In this document: piece after piece, positions 1 to 9,888 of the stretch
How positions within the stretch are numbered: the first letter of the stretch is position 1
Layout of the letters: every line of letters begins with the position of its first letter
Origin: Panax quinquefolius
Lineage: Eukaryota > Streptophyta > Magnoliopsida > Apiales > Araliaceae
Length of the DNA: 64,000 nucleotides
Assembly: GCA_020205615.1 (NCBI GenBank)
Contig: CM035166.1
Coordinates: 96,359,065 to 96,423,064, forward strand
Direction of reading: 5' to 3'
Made by a program: the position numbers and the translations under genes
Notes under the pieces: model-generated
What the model saw: only the letters and a program-made list of their open reading frames with translations
Database searches by the model: none
Told to the model about the DNA's origin: nothing

Positions 1-1
1 A

Positions 2-215
2 CTGGGCGGGCATCTGGGGGCTCTAAGTCCTGAGGAGTTAGCTGAAGCAGTAGCGGCAGCAGCAGCAGGACAACATGGGGATGGCGATGAGGTATAAAAT
101 CAATTTGTTGTATATATTGTCGTAATATATACCAGTATCAACATAGTTACTATATTTGTAACTTGTTTTATTATTTTGTTAATTACAGGGTGATCAAGGA
201 AGCGATGATGCTTGA
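2..215 (+). CDS. C-terminal end of a CACTA-encoded plant transposon protein (partial, spliced)
   Basis: Reading from base 2, an open frame runs to 91 (30 codons, with PEELAEAV followed by an alanine run and GQHGDGDE). It meets a GT donor at 92-93, and a TTACAG acceptor ends at 188. The last exon, 189-215, gives GDQGSDDA and a stop. The alanine-rich then acidic tail and the position about 600 bases inside a CACTA terminus fit the non-TNP2 (TNPA/Ptta-like) protein of plant En/Spm elements. A similar last exon is seen on the minus strand near 38510 in another CACTA. The N-terminal part is outside the window. Family assignment is inferred from context and composition, not from a diagnostic domain. 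Confidence 0.45.
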
Positions 216-535
216 TGTACCTGCTTTAGATCAATTTTGTAGTTATTTGATAAGCTTATACTTGTATATTCAATCAATTCATATTGGTTTTCTATGTGTT
301 ACTTAAACAATATTAGATTTGTTTATAATTATTCAATTCATATTGGTTTTTAAAGGTTTATATAGTTTATATACTAGTTTGGTGTATGTGTCGGTGGACG
401 ATGGATGCTTATATTGTTGTGCATGCTGTTTATCTTGTTGTGTATGTGTGTTAGGATAAAGCAGGTACAAAACAGGTACAGGTTTTTGGGAATTCTGCAA
501 AACAGCAAAAATATGGTTTTCATTTTTTCCAGATC

Positions 536-839
536 AGCGACCGCATGCGATCGCTGATATTCATTAGCGACGGCTAAACATTTGAGGGTATTAGCGACCA
601 TATACGGTTGTTGATAGCAGTCGCTGCCACATGGACCACGTCAACTTTGGCCCTGGACCATGCTGACTCAGCATAGCGACCGAATTTGTCATTTTGGTCG
701 CTCATATCGGTCGTAGATAGGTCGATCGCTAATAGTGGTCGCTGATGTGCATCCCAGCGACCAGATTTTATGCGACGACTATTAGCGACCGTAGTCGGTC
801 GCTGATAGGCGGTCACTGATAAACCTTTTTCTTGTAGTG
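536..839. repeat. CACTA subterminal repeats (GCGACC type) and terminus
   Basis: Copies of GCGACC/GGTCGC with TTAG, TCAG or CTGA context recur in both orientations about every 20-30 bases (for example 536-560, 564-573, 592-612, 674-735, 755-815). Such arrays bind the element's own DNA-binding protein in known CACTA transposons. The motif differs from the TTCCGACGG type found in the other CACTA pieces of this window, so at least two subfamilies are present. Confidence 0.75.
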
Positions 840-2115
840 TATATATAAACCCTAAAAACTATCGAATGTATATATGAACCCTAAAAAAATTGGGAAACAC
901 TTACTGTAAGACCCCAAATTTTATGAAATAAAAGTATTCAATTTTTCTTATAATAACTATTCAGTAAATGGTTAAATTGATAAAAGGTTAAAGTTAAGGG
1001 TGATATATGAATTTTTTCAAAATACACAAGTGGTTATAAAATATTCATTGTTGTCGGGGAATATTCGTTTGGTAGTGAAATATTCTTTCTGTCGGGGAAT
1101 ATTCATACGACGGCGCAACCATTTGTGGGCCCCATAACGGATAACTGTTGGATGAAAAAAATGACAAAAATTGAGTTTTTATAAATAATGGCGTAGTTGT
1201 TACCGTTAACACTGTTGGAATACCCGGTGGTTAAATCATAGAATAATCTGGCGTGTTTAACAAAGAGAAGACGCTTTTACACATTATTTTTGACTTATTG
1301 ATCTTTACGTAAGAAGGCACTACTCAATAATTGTTACAGTAATTATTGTTCAATATTTTATTTTATTGATTCTATAATTGATGCGTTGATATTTTATATT
1401 ATTGTTGTTTCAATAATTGTCATTACCATGAATATTTCCCATTATCAGATAAATAATTCATATTATTTGAATAATATTATTAGATAGCATTATTGGCAAT
1501 GTCTAGAAAATTCATCAAGGAGAGGTTTGGTCACCTAATTGCGCGGCCAATGAAGGAGAGAAATCCTTATCGGAAAGCCCCTCTTTCTGAACCGCTATGC
1601 AGTTTATCATTATTGTGATTCTGTAATATTATTTGTGAATAATTAATTATTGATTTATATGATAAGGAAATATTTATTTTATGTGGATATAAATGATTTG
1701 GATATATTTATTTTATGTGGATAAAATGAAAGAATTAATGCTTTGGTGTTTTATTAGTATTTTGTCGGTGTGGAGGTATTAAAAATCATCCGTTTGTGGA
1801 TTTTCGGATATTTTTGGTTTGGAATTTGAAAAAACTCAAAGCTACAAGTTGTAGAGAATTCAATTTCAGGAAGAATGGACATAAAATTCGTATTTTTCTG
1901 ATAAACGGTCTATTTTCTATGAATTGTTGAAGTTTCGGAAAATAAAATAATTTTTATTAATTTATAGGTGGGACCCACTTTTACTTTTCAAACCATGTGC
2001 TGAATTGATTTCAATGTTGGTTGCTCAGATTTTTCAGCAAGAGTGGGCGTGGAATGAGGAAGAAGATATATTAATATTTATTAATTTAGTCTCCTTTGGC
2101 GTTCTAGCATTTTCC

Positions 2116-2123
2116 TATAAATA
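2116..2123 (+). promoter_or_regulatory. LTR promoter TATA box
   Basis: TATAAATA in the context TTTTCCTATAAATAG. The same context recurs in the 3' LTR (7228-7235), in both family C LTRs (about 10686 and 14525), in the solo LTR near 40480 and near 47360, and on the minus strand in B-type LTRs (about 26095 and 30952). Transcription probably starts about 30 bases downstream. Inferred from sequence only. Confidence 0.6.
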
Positions 2124-3230
2124 GGTGCTTAAGTTAGAATTGAAAATCACACCAGAAACATAAGTTTTCTTTCTCTATATTATCAAGCATATTTTTGTTA
2201 GTATTTAGATATCTTGAGTGATGCTATACGACGCAAGTTCGTTCAACGTTATATCCGATATTCAAGTCAGAAATACTGCTCTTTTGAGGTAAGGGATTTT
2301 AAGGGTTGTTATGTTTTTCATGTTTCGTAACTTTTCAGATCTTCAAAAATTTTGGAAAAATTTGAAATGATATTTTGATGAGTTTTATTGATTGTGTCCA
2401 AAAATTGTAATTTTTGGATGTATAGATTAAGAGTTATGAATTTTATGAGAAAAGACTATTTCAAAAGTAACCGCTTATAACTCCTTGTGGTTAACTCCAA
2501 AATTGATGAAATTTTTATTGGGAGTACATCTATATAATATCAATGTACTTTGCGAATTTTGGAATTTTTGGATAAAACTACAATTTATGATAAATGTCTA
2601 AATATTCGGCGGTTTTGGCCATATGAAAAATAGTAAATGAATTTTAAAAATTCTGAGAAAAATATATGTTCAATATGGGACTATATTCTGCTAAATCCCA
2701 GAAAAAAATATTTTTAGAACTGATTTGGTATTTTTCATAAAAATGATCTAGTTATGAGTAAAAGAATTAAATATGTTATGTGAAGTAAGAAAATTGGAAA
2801 ATATGATTTTATGACTTGAGAATCATACATGAGTTATATGCAGATTTTTTATAAGGGTTTTGGTTATTGGTGATGAAATCTTATGAGTTTGGAATTTTAG
2901 GATGATTAAATGCATTATTTAGTAAAGTGTAAACAATTAAAATAAATTGTTTATAAGTTTAAGAAATGTTATTTCAATATCATTATACCGAAATATTAGT
3001 ATGGATTTTATTGTGGAATTTTTACCTTTTTGGTGTCGGGTTTACTATTCATGAGTTACTATTCACGAGTTATTATTCACGACAAAATTGGTTTCTTTTT
3101 CTAACCAAATTATGGTTGATTTATGAATATTACTCTTGAGATTAAAACTATATGTTGATCATATTATTTTTATTATCATATATAACATTTTTATAACCCT
3201 AACGATGATATTTCTCTTTGACTTGAGTGT

Positions 3231-3625
3231 AAAGATGGGTAGATTTTTGGTATGATCACGACCGGGTTCTCTTTGGCGATGGTGCAAAGTTGAATTGTTG
3301 ATTTGTATGATCATGACCATTAATTTATAATTGAATATCTTTAACTTAAGTGCAAAGGTGAATTGATCAACATGGTTATAATTATTGTTTATATAAATTC
3401 GAAATGATTATATATTTCTTTGAGATATTAATATATTTGGCATGTGGTGCAAATATGAATCTGTTGAGGAATATCTTTGGCTTCGCTCAGAGTGCAAGAT
3501 TAATTGTTGATGAATATCTTTGGCTGTGTAGTGCAAAGATTAATTGTTGAGGAATATCTTTGGCCCGTAGTGCAAAGATGACATGTTGTTGAATATCTTT
3601 GGCCCGTAGTGCAAAGATGAATTTA
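3231..3625 (+). repeat. Hairpin minisatellite in 5' LTR of A
   Basis: Repeated units of about 34-70 bases carry ATCTTTG, a 10-base loop near GCCCGTAGTG, then CAAAGAT. One unit at about 3434-3457 has ATATTTG/CAAATAT, so both stem sides changed together. See findings for the covariation argument. The matching array in the 3' LTR is at 8340-8790. Confidence 0.8.
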
Positions 3626-4135
3626 TTAGTATGATTATGAACAGAAACTGTGATTTGGTATAACCATGATCTTTGATGTTTCAGGTAAAGACATGTGATG
3701 AAAATTATTGTCGTCCTGGATGCGAAGAGGAATTCAGAATTACAATTATGATTATGAGTTATTCATATAATTGTGGAAAGGAATTGTTGATTAATGTTAC
3801 AGGGATAAAACATTGTTGGTGGATTTTTAACATGGAGAAAATAATAGACTTTATGGTCTATTTGACTCTTCTAATGGATTGCTCGTTCCGCTACAACTAT
3901 GGTTGAAATTTTTATCATCTACCATATGTTCTAAATCTCTGATTTATTATTGATGAAGGCTATTAATAATTTAATTATCTTTAGTCATGATATTCTTTAC
4001 TAAGCTAGTTGTGCTCACCCTTTTGCTTCACAATTCTTTTCAGGTAATAAGAGTGTAGATGGGTTTGAAAGGGGTAGTATGAGGGAATAGAACGGTGGTC
4101 ATCATTTAGTAGTTATATTTGGTGAATCAAATAAG

Positions 4136-4528
4136 GTGAATCAACGTTGGAAGGGTGTTTTGCCACTATCATACAAGATGTCTAAAGACATACAACCTCG
4201 TGTCATCATAAGACAGGATTGTGCACATCCACTTCCTGAGTATATCTACGCGCACTACCTATATGATCTTGGTGTTTGTTTGAAGTATAATTCTCAATTA
4301 GAGACAGTGGAGATAATGATATGTCAAGAGAAGACTCATCATTGGAAAGAATATGATAGTAATCTTCTCATTTTTCTTTGGGATCTATTAGGTCAACCAA
4401 GGATAATTTTGTGGCCATATGATATCTATTATAACCTAGAAGCATGGCCTCCCATATACGAAGGTTTCCTTGAGCACTTCCCAAAGATTCTAATTTCTAA
4501 AATAGTTTTTGACTATACCTTTATGTAA
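4136..4528 (+). other. Conserved open frame inside LTR, probably not a gene
   Basis: A 130-codon frame with a matching copy in the 3' LTR (9300-9692) and broken copies at 12327-12605, 16203-16391 and 49489-49776. Between the two intact copies I count ten base differences: eight change the amino acid and two do not. That is what neutral drift of non-coding sequence gives. I recognise no domain. It is probably LTR sequence that happens to be open, listed because it is the longest frame in the LTR. Confidence 0.3.
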
Positions 4529-4725
4529 GGTGTCATTGTGACGTGCTATCCAAGGTTTGGATGAGAGTCACAGTTGGTATATACTTGTATCCAAACTCAC
4601 ATCATATGTGTTGTTGTATTTTGCACGACAATTGTTATAATAAAGTTGTAGTTGTTTTCTGTACCATGTATTTGGCGACTCAGAATGGGTTGGATGGAAT
4701 GGACCTATTTTGGGGTTGTCACAGT

Positions 4726-4903
4726 TGGTATCAGAGCTATAAGTAAAGAGCCCCGAGCCTCTCGTTGGTGACTTCCTGTTGATGGGGGATGCTCCAAAGC
4801 TAGACTCTCCGTAGGGGACGCCGTTCTGCGATGGCAAACTGATAGGTACCAATGTGAGGTGATGTCCACTGATGGGACATTTATCACAGTTGGTATCAGA
4901 GCT
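4726..4903 (+). other. Duplicated tRNA-Met primer-binding site region
   Basis: TTGGTATCAGAGCT occurs right after the 5' LTR (about 4726) and again at about 4890, each preceded by TCACAG. Only the first abuts the LTR end. The 160 bases between them resemble, on the opposite strand, 27775-27915 inside family B. Family C keeps the same arrangement (12815 and 12978). TGGTATCAGAGC is the standard primer-binding site complementary to the 3' end of initiator tRNA-Met in plant LTR elements. Confidence 0.75.
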
Positions 4904-5070
4904 TAGGGATATGGTCTCTGGCGGAGATCGGGGAATATAATTAGGAGGGGAGAGATGGGTAAATCCTTCGCTAGTGTGTCCTACCTAAGCTTATTTGTTG
5001 GTCAGTCATAATATCGGGATATTATGTGATATGTTAATTTGTTTAATTAACCCTTGTTTTATGGCAGTAT

Positions 5071-5698
5071 TTGAGAATGGCTGCTGAGAATGTTAACAAT
5101 GGAGTGAATGAGACCGTGGGGATACCTCTAATCACCAACCAGGATAATGTTATATCAGGCGAAGAAGGAATTAGAGAAATCCATGTGGTGAGTGAAGAAT
5201 TGATAGTTGCACCCGAGATGGTCGCAAAGGTAACAGCTGAGAGTGAGGAAGAAGAGGAAGAAGAGGAAGAAGAGGTACCTGAGGAAAATTTATTAGAGGT
5301 ATTATATGATCAAAATGTAGAATTGTAAAATCGTATTCATGAGTTAGAAGAGCAGGCTGAAGAACGACAGGCGGTCGTGGGGCAAAAGGATGCAACAATT
5401 CAAGCTTGTGTTACCCGATATGTGATGCTTGAACAGAAGCATTCTTTGGCGAGTATAAGATGATAAAGATGGAATCATCGAAATGAAAGAAGAAAAAACT
5501 GAACGAGTGAGAATAAGTGATACATGGGCAAAAGCCGCACGACACGTGGATATTGTGGAAAGAGATGTCCGATCTAAGAAGGCTAACATAGATGATATGA
5601 ATTTCTCTTTTTGGAAAGCAATTGAGAGAACCCAACATCGAGTTTTGAATTACCCTGTACAAAGAGGTCAACCAAATTCGATATGGATCGAAGATTGA
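5071..5698 (+). pseudogene. Gag-like acidic coiled-coil protein of family A (broken)
   Basis: The first part (5071-5328) opens with MRMAAENVNN and has a long glutamate run near residues 60-70, then a stop after NVEL. Homology to family B continues past this stop in other frames: a heptad-rich stretch at 5330-5400, then 5483-5698 with RISDTWAKAARHVDIVERDV and NFSFWKAIERTQHRV. The B copy (28318-29057, minus) shows the same order, which supports one ancestral protein of about 240 residues. It sits where gag belongs, between the primer-binding site and the 3' LTR, but I see no CCHC zinc knuckle or capsid domain. It is broken by at least one stop and one frameshift. The gag role is inferred from position. 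Confidence 0.6.
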
Positions 5699-5997
5699 TG
5701 ATTTAGATCATGAATCAGGAGTACGACGAGGCAGTTGAGGGAGGAATATGTCCTATAGAAAGTATATTCCAACGGTAGTGATGACGCCAAATGCTATCCC
5801 AGACAAGTCAAAGCCGAGTAGTTCGAGAGATAGCGGTTGTCATGACTTCCCAACAAGTGAGGAACCCAAATGAAGTTATCACGGGAGATGAGAAACGGAG
5901 AAATCATGATGACCCGGGAAATAAAATCTGAAATGAAAGCAAGGTATTCTCAACTTTTCGAAATACGAGGTACGTAAATTTCTGGGACGAAATTTCA

Positions 5998-6011
5998 TAA
6001 GGAGGGGAGAT
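5998..6011 (+). other. Polypurine tract of family A
   Basis: A purine run, AAGGAGGGGAGA plus a final TT, directly precedes the TGTAAGACC start of the 3' LTR. This is where plus-strand DNA synthesis is primed in LTR retrotransposons. The upstream context GTACGTAAATTTC-GGGACGAAATTTCATA is shared with family B (reverse strand near 26893-26940), tying the two families together. Confidence 0.75.
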
Positions 6012-9000
6012 TGTAAGACCCCGAATTTTATGAAATAAAAGTATTCAATTTTTCTTATAATAACTATTCAGTAAATGGTTAAATTGATAAAAGTTTAAAG
6101 TTAAGGGTGATATATGAATTTTTTCAAAATACACAAGTGGTTATAAAATATTCATTGTTGTCGGGAAATATTCGTTTGGTCGTGAAATATTCTTTTCCGT
6201 GCAGGAATATTAAATGCACGACATAGCAATGACCATTTGTGGGCCCCATAACAAATAACCTGCTTGATGAAGAAAACGACAAAAATTAAGTTTTTATAAA
6301 TAACGGCGTAGTTATTACCAAGTAACACTTTGTTGAATACCCGGTGGTTAAAATACGATGTCTGGCGCGTTTTTGCACAAAGAAAGATATACGGTTTTAC
6401 ATAGTATTTTTAATTATTGATCCTTACGTAAGAAGGCACTACTCAATAATTATTACAAAGAATTATTGTTCAATATTTTATTTTATTGATTCAATAATTG
6501 TTGAGTGATATTTTATATTATTGTTGTTTCAATAATTGTCATTGCACAATATTTCCCATTATCGATCAATAATTCATATTATTTGAATAATATTATTAGA
6601 TAGCATTATTGGCAATGTCTAGAAAATTACATCAAGGAGAGGTTTGGTCACCTAATTGCGCCAAAGAAGGAGAAATCCTTATCGAAAAGCCCCTCTTCCT
6701 CGAACCTGCTTGGTTGTCATTATTGTGATTCTGTAATATTATTTGTGAATAATTAATTATTGATTTATATGATAAGGAAATATTTATTTTATGTGGATAT
6801 AAATGATGGATATATTTATTTTTATGTGGATAAAAATGAAGTAATTAATGCTGAGGTGTTTTATCAGTATTTTGCCGGTGTGGAGGTATTAAAAATCATC
6901 CGTTTGTGGATTTCGGATATTTTTAGTTTGGAATTTGAAAAAACTCAAAGCTACAAAGTTGTAGAGAATTCGATTTCAGGAAGAATGGACATAAAATTCA
7001 TATTTTTTCTGATAAACGGTCTATTTTCTATGAATTATTGAAGTTTCGGAAAATAAAATGATTTTTATTAATTTATGGGTGGGACCCACTTTTACTTTTC
7101 AAAACATGTGCTGAATTGATTTCAATGTTGGTTGTTCAGATTTTTCAGCAAGAGTGGGTGTGGAATGAGGAAGAAGATATATTAATATTTTATTAATTTA
7201 GTCTCCTTTGGCGTTCTAGCATTTTCCTATAAATAGGTGCTTAAGTTAGAATTGAAAATCACACCAGAAACATAAGTTTTCTCTCTCTATATTATCAAGA
7301 ATATTTTTGTTAGTATTTAGATATCTTGAGTGTTGCTATACGACGCAAGTTCGTTCAACGTTATATCCGATATTCAAGTCAGAAATACTGCTCTTTTGAG
7401 GTAAGGGATTTTAAGGGTTGTTATGTTTTTCATGTTTCGTAACTTTTCAGACCTTCAAAAATTTTGGAAAAATTTGAAATGATATTTTGATGAGTTTTAT
7501 TGATTGTGTCCAAAAATGGTAATTTTTGGATGTATAGATTAAGAGTTATGAATTTTATGAGAAAAGACTATTTTAAAAGTAACCGCTTATAACTCCTTGT
7601 GGTTAACTCCAAAATTGATGAAATTTTTATTGGGAGTACATCTATATAATATCAGTGTACTCTGTGAATTTTGGAATTTTTGGATAAAAGTACAATTTAT
7701 GATAAATGTCTAAATATTTGGCGGTTTTGGCCATATAAAAAATAGTAAATGAATTTTAAAAATTTTGAGAAAAATATATGTTCAATATGGGACTATATTC
7801 TGCTAAATCCCAGAAAAGAAATAGTTTTGGAACTGATTTGGTATTTTTCATAAAAATGGTCTAGTTATGAGTAAAAGAATTAAATATGTTATGTGAAGTA
7901 AGAAAATTGAAAAATATGATTTTATGGCTTGAGAATCATACATGAGTTATATGCATATTTTTTATGAGGGTTTTGGTTATTGGTGATGAAATCTTATGAG
8001 TTAGGAATTTTAGGATGATTAAATGCATTATTTAGTAAAGTGTAAACAATTAAAATAAATTGTTTATAAGTTTAAGAAATGTTATTTCAATATAATTATA
8101 CCGAAATATTGTTATGAATTTTATTGTGGAATTTTTACCTTTTTGGTGTCGGGTTTACTATTCATGAGTTACTATTCATGAGTTACTATTCACGAGTTAC
8201 TATTCACGACAAAATTGGTTTCTTTTTCTGACCAAATTATAGTTGATTTATGAATATTACTCTTGAGATTAAAACTATATGTTGATCATATTATTTTTAT
8301 TATCATATATAACATTTTTATAACCCTAACGATGATATTTCTCTTTAACTTGAGTGTAAAGATGGGTAGATTTTTGGTATGATCATGATTATGGGTTCTC
8401 TTTGGCCAGTAGTGCAAAGTTGAATTGTTGACTGGTATGATCATGACCATTGAATTTATAATTGAATATCTTTAACTTAAGTGCAAAGGTGAATTGATCA
8501 ACATTGTTATAATTATTGTTTATATAAATTCTGAAATGATTATATATTTCTTTGAGATATTAATATATTTGGCCTGTAGTGCAAATATGAACTGTTGAGG
8601 AATATCTTTGGCTTGTAGTACAAAGATTAATTGTTGATGAATATCTTTGGCCTGTAGTGCAAAGATTAATTGTTGAGGAATATCTTTGGCCCGTAGTGCA
8701 AAGATGACATGTTGTTGAATATCTTTGGCCCAGTAGTGCAAAGCTGAACTGTTGATGAATATCTTTGGCCCGTAGTGCAAAGATGAATTTATTAGTATGA
8801 TTATGAAAAGGAACTGTGATTTGGTATAACCATGATCTTTGATGTTTCAGGTAAAGACATGTGATGAAAATTATCGTCGTCCTGGATGCGAAGAGGAATT
8901 TAGAATTACAATTATGATTATGAGTTATTCATATAATTATGGAAAAGAACTGTTGATTAATGTTACAGGGATAAAACATTGTTTGTGGATTTTTAACATG

Positions 9001-9883
9001 GAGAAGATAATAGACTTTATGGTCTATTTGACTCTTCTAATGGATTGCTTCGTTCACTTCTGACCATGGTTGAAATTTTATCATCTACCATATGTTCTAA
9101 ATCTCTGATTTATTATTGATGAAGGCTATTGATAATTTAATTATCTTTAGTCATGATATTCTTTACTGAGCTAGTTGTGCTCACCCTTTTGCTTCACAAT
9201 TCTTTTCAGGTAATAAGAGTGTAGATGGGTCGAGCGGGGGTAACAGGGGAATAGAACGGTGGTCATCATTTAGTAGTTATATTTGGTGAATCAAATAGGG
9301 TGAATCAACGTTGGAAGGGTGTTTTGCCACTATCATACAAGATGTCTAAAGACATACAACCTCGTATCATCATAAGACAGGATTGTGCACATCCACTTCC
9401 TGAGTATATCTACGCGCACTACCTATATGATCTTGGTGTTTTTTTGAAGTATAATTCTCAATTAGAGACAATGGAGATAATGATATGTCAAGAGAAGACT
9501 CATCATTGGAAAGAATATGATAGTAATCTTCTCGTTTTTCTTTGGGGTCTATTGGGTCAACCAAGGATAATTCTGTGGCCATATGATATCTATTATAACC
9601 TAGAAGCATGGCCTCCCATGTACGAAGGTTTCCTTGAGCACTTCCCAAATATTCTAATTTCTAAAACAGTTTTTGACTATACCTTTATGTAAGGTGTCAT
9701 TGTGACGTCTATCCAAGGTTTGGATGAGAGTCACAGTTGGTATATATTTGTATCCAAACTCACAAAGATATGTGTTGTTGTATTTTGCACGATTGTTGTA
9801 ATAAAGTTATAGTTATTTTACATACTACGTATTTGGCGACTAGAATGGGTTTGATGGAATGGACCTATTTTGGGGTTATCACG
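6012..9883 (+). repeat. 3' LTR of family A element
   Basis: 3872 bases, colinear with 905-4723 and highly similar, with small indels clustered in a few places (for example 6200-6250, 6660-6720). It has the same TATA box (7228-7235), donor-like GAGGTAAGGG (about 7398), ACTATTCATGAGTT repeats (8157-8210), hairpin array (8340-8790) and 130-codon frame (9300-9692). The last base is G in place of A (ATCACG). Confidence 0.85.
8340..8790 (+). repeat. Hairpin minisatellite in 3' LTR of A
   Basis: Clear units: ATATTTG (8565-8571), loop GCCTGTAGTG (8572-8581), CAAATAT (8582-8588); and ATCTTTG (8643-8649), loop GCCTGTAGTG (8650-8659), CAAAGAT (8660-8666). Further units follow at about 8685, 8720 and 8760. 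The loop is nearly constant between units and the stems stay complementary. Confidence 0.85.
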
Positions 9884-9888
9884 ATTAC

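Larger units (their letters stand above)
1..839. mobile_element. CACTA (En/Spm) transposon, terminal part
   Basis: The right end reads TTTTCTTGTAGTG at 827-839, the reverse complement of the CACTACAAGAAAA terminus typical of plant CACTA elements. The preceding 300 bases hold many direct and inverted copies of a TTAGCGACCG/TCAGCGACC motif, as expected for CACTA subterminal repeats. A short transposon-type coding tail lies at 2-215. The left end is outside the window. The three bases after the terminus are TAT, a possible target-site duplication that cannot be checked without the other end. Confidence 0.8.
905..4723 (+). repeat. 5' LTR of family A element
   Basis: 3819 bases from TGTAAGACCCC to GGTTGTCACA. 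In order it holds a TATA box (2116-2123), a splice-donor-like GAGGTAAGGG (2286), short ACTATTCACGAGTT repeats (3046-3085), a hairpin minisatellite (3231-3625), two pyrimidine-AG acceptor-like sites (3683-3684 and 4042-4043), and a conserved but apparently neutral 130-codon open frame (4136-4528). The layout is shared with the 3' copy at 6012-9883. Confidence 0.85.
905..9883 (+). mobile_element. Non-autonomous LTR retrotransposon with giant LTRs (family A)
   Basis: Two near-identical LTRs, 905-4723 and 6012-9883, start TGTAAGACCCC and end TGTCACA (mutated to ATCACG in the 3' copy). They flank only 1288 internal bases. A primer-binding site TTGGTATCAGAGC complementary to initiator tRNA-Met follows the 5' LTR, and a purine tract AAGGAGGGGAGA precedes the 3' LTR. 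Flanking pentamers CTTAC (900-904) and ATTAC (9884-9888) match at 4 of 5 positions, as an aged target-site duplication. There is no protease, reverse transcriptase or integrase, only a gag-like remnant. This fits a LARD-type non-autonomous element that relies on a relative such as family B for proteins. Confidence 0.85.

Noticed and set aside
841..885. Interstitial telomere repeats (AACCCTAAA seen twice).
   Set aside because: Only two imperfect copies 30 bases apart in AT-rich DNA; not a telomere tract.
3231..3625. CRISPR-like array, because of short repeats with spacers.
   Set aside because: Plant nuclear DNA inside LTRs. Unit length varies, spacers are themselves similar, no cas genes are present, and units expand as a minisatellite.
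3673..3906. Small frame shared by both A LTRs (also at 8839-9063).
   Set aside because: Copies differ in their ends, no family is recognised, and it overlaps acceptor-like sites. Treated as LTR sequence.
4726..4740. tRNA gene suggested by TGGTATCAGAGC.
   Set aside because: It is the primer-binding site complementary to a tRNA 3' end. No cloverleaf or internal A and B boxes surround it.
4136..9692. The 130-codon open frame repeated in LTRs (4136-4528 and 9300-9692) as a novel LTR-encoded protein.
   Set aside because: Of ten base differences between the two intact copies, eight are amino-acid changing and two silent, as expected without selection. Older copies are broken, and no domain is recognisable.
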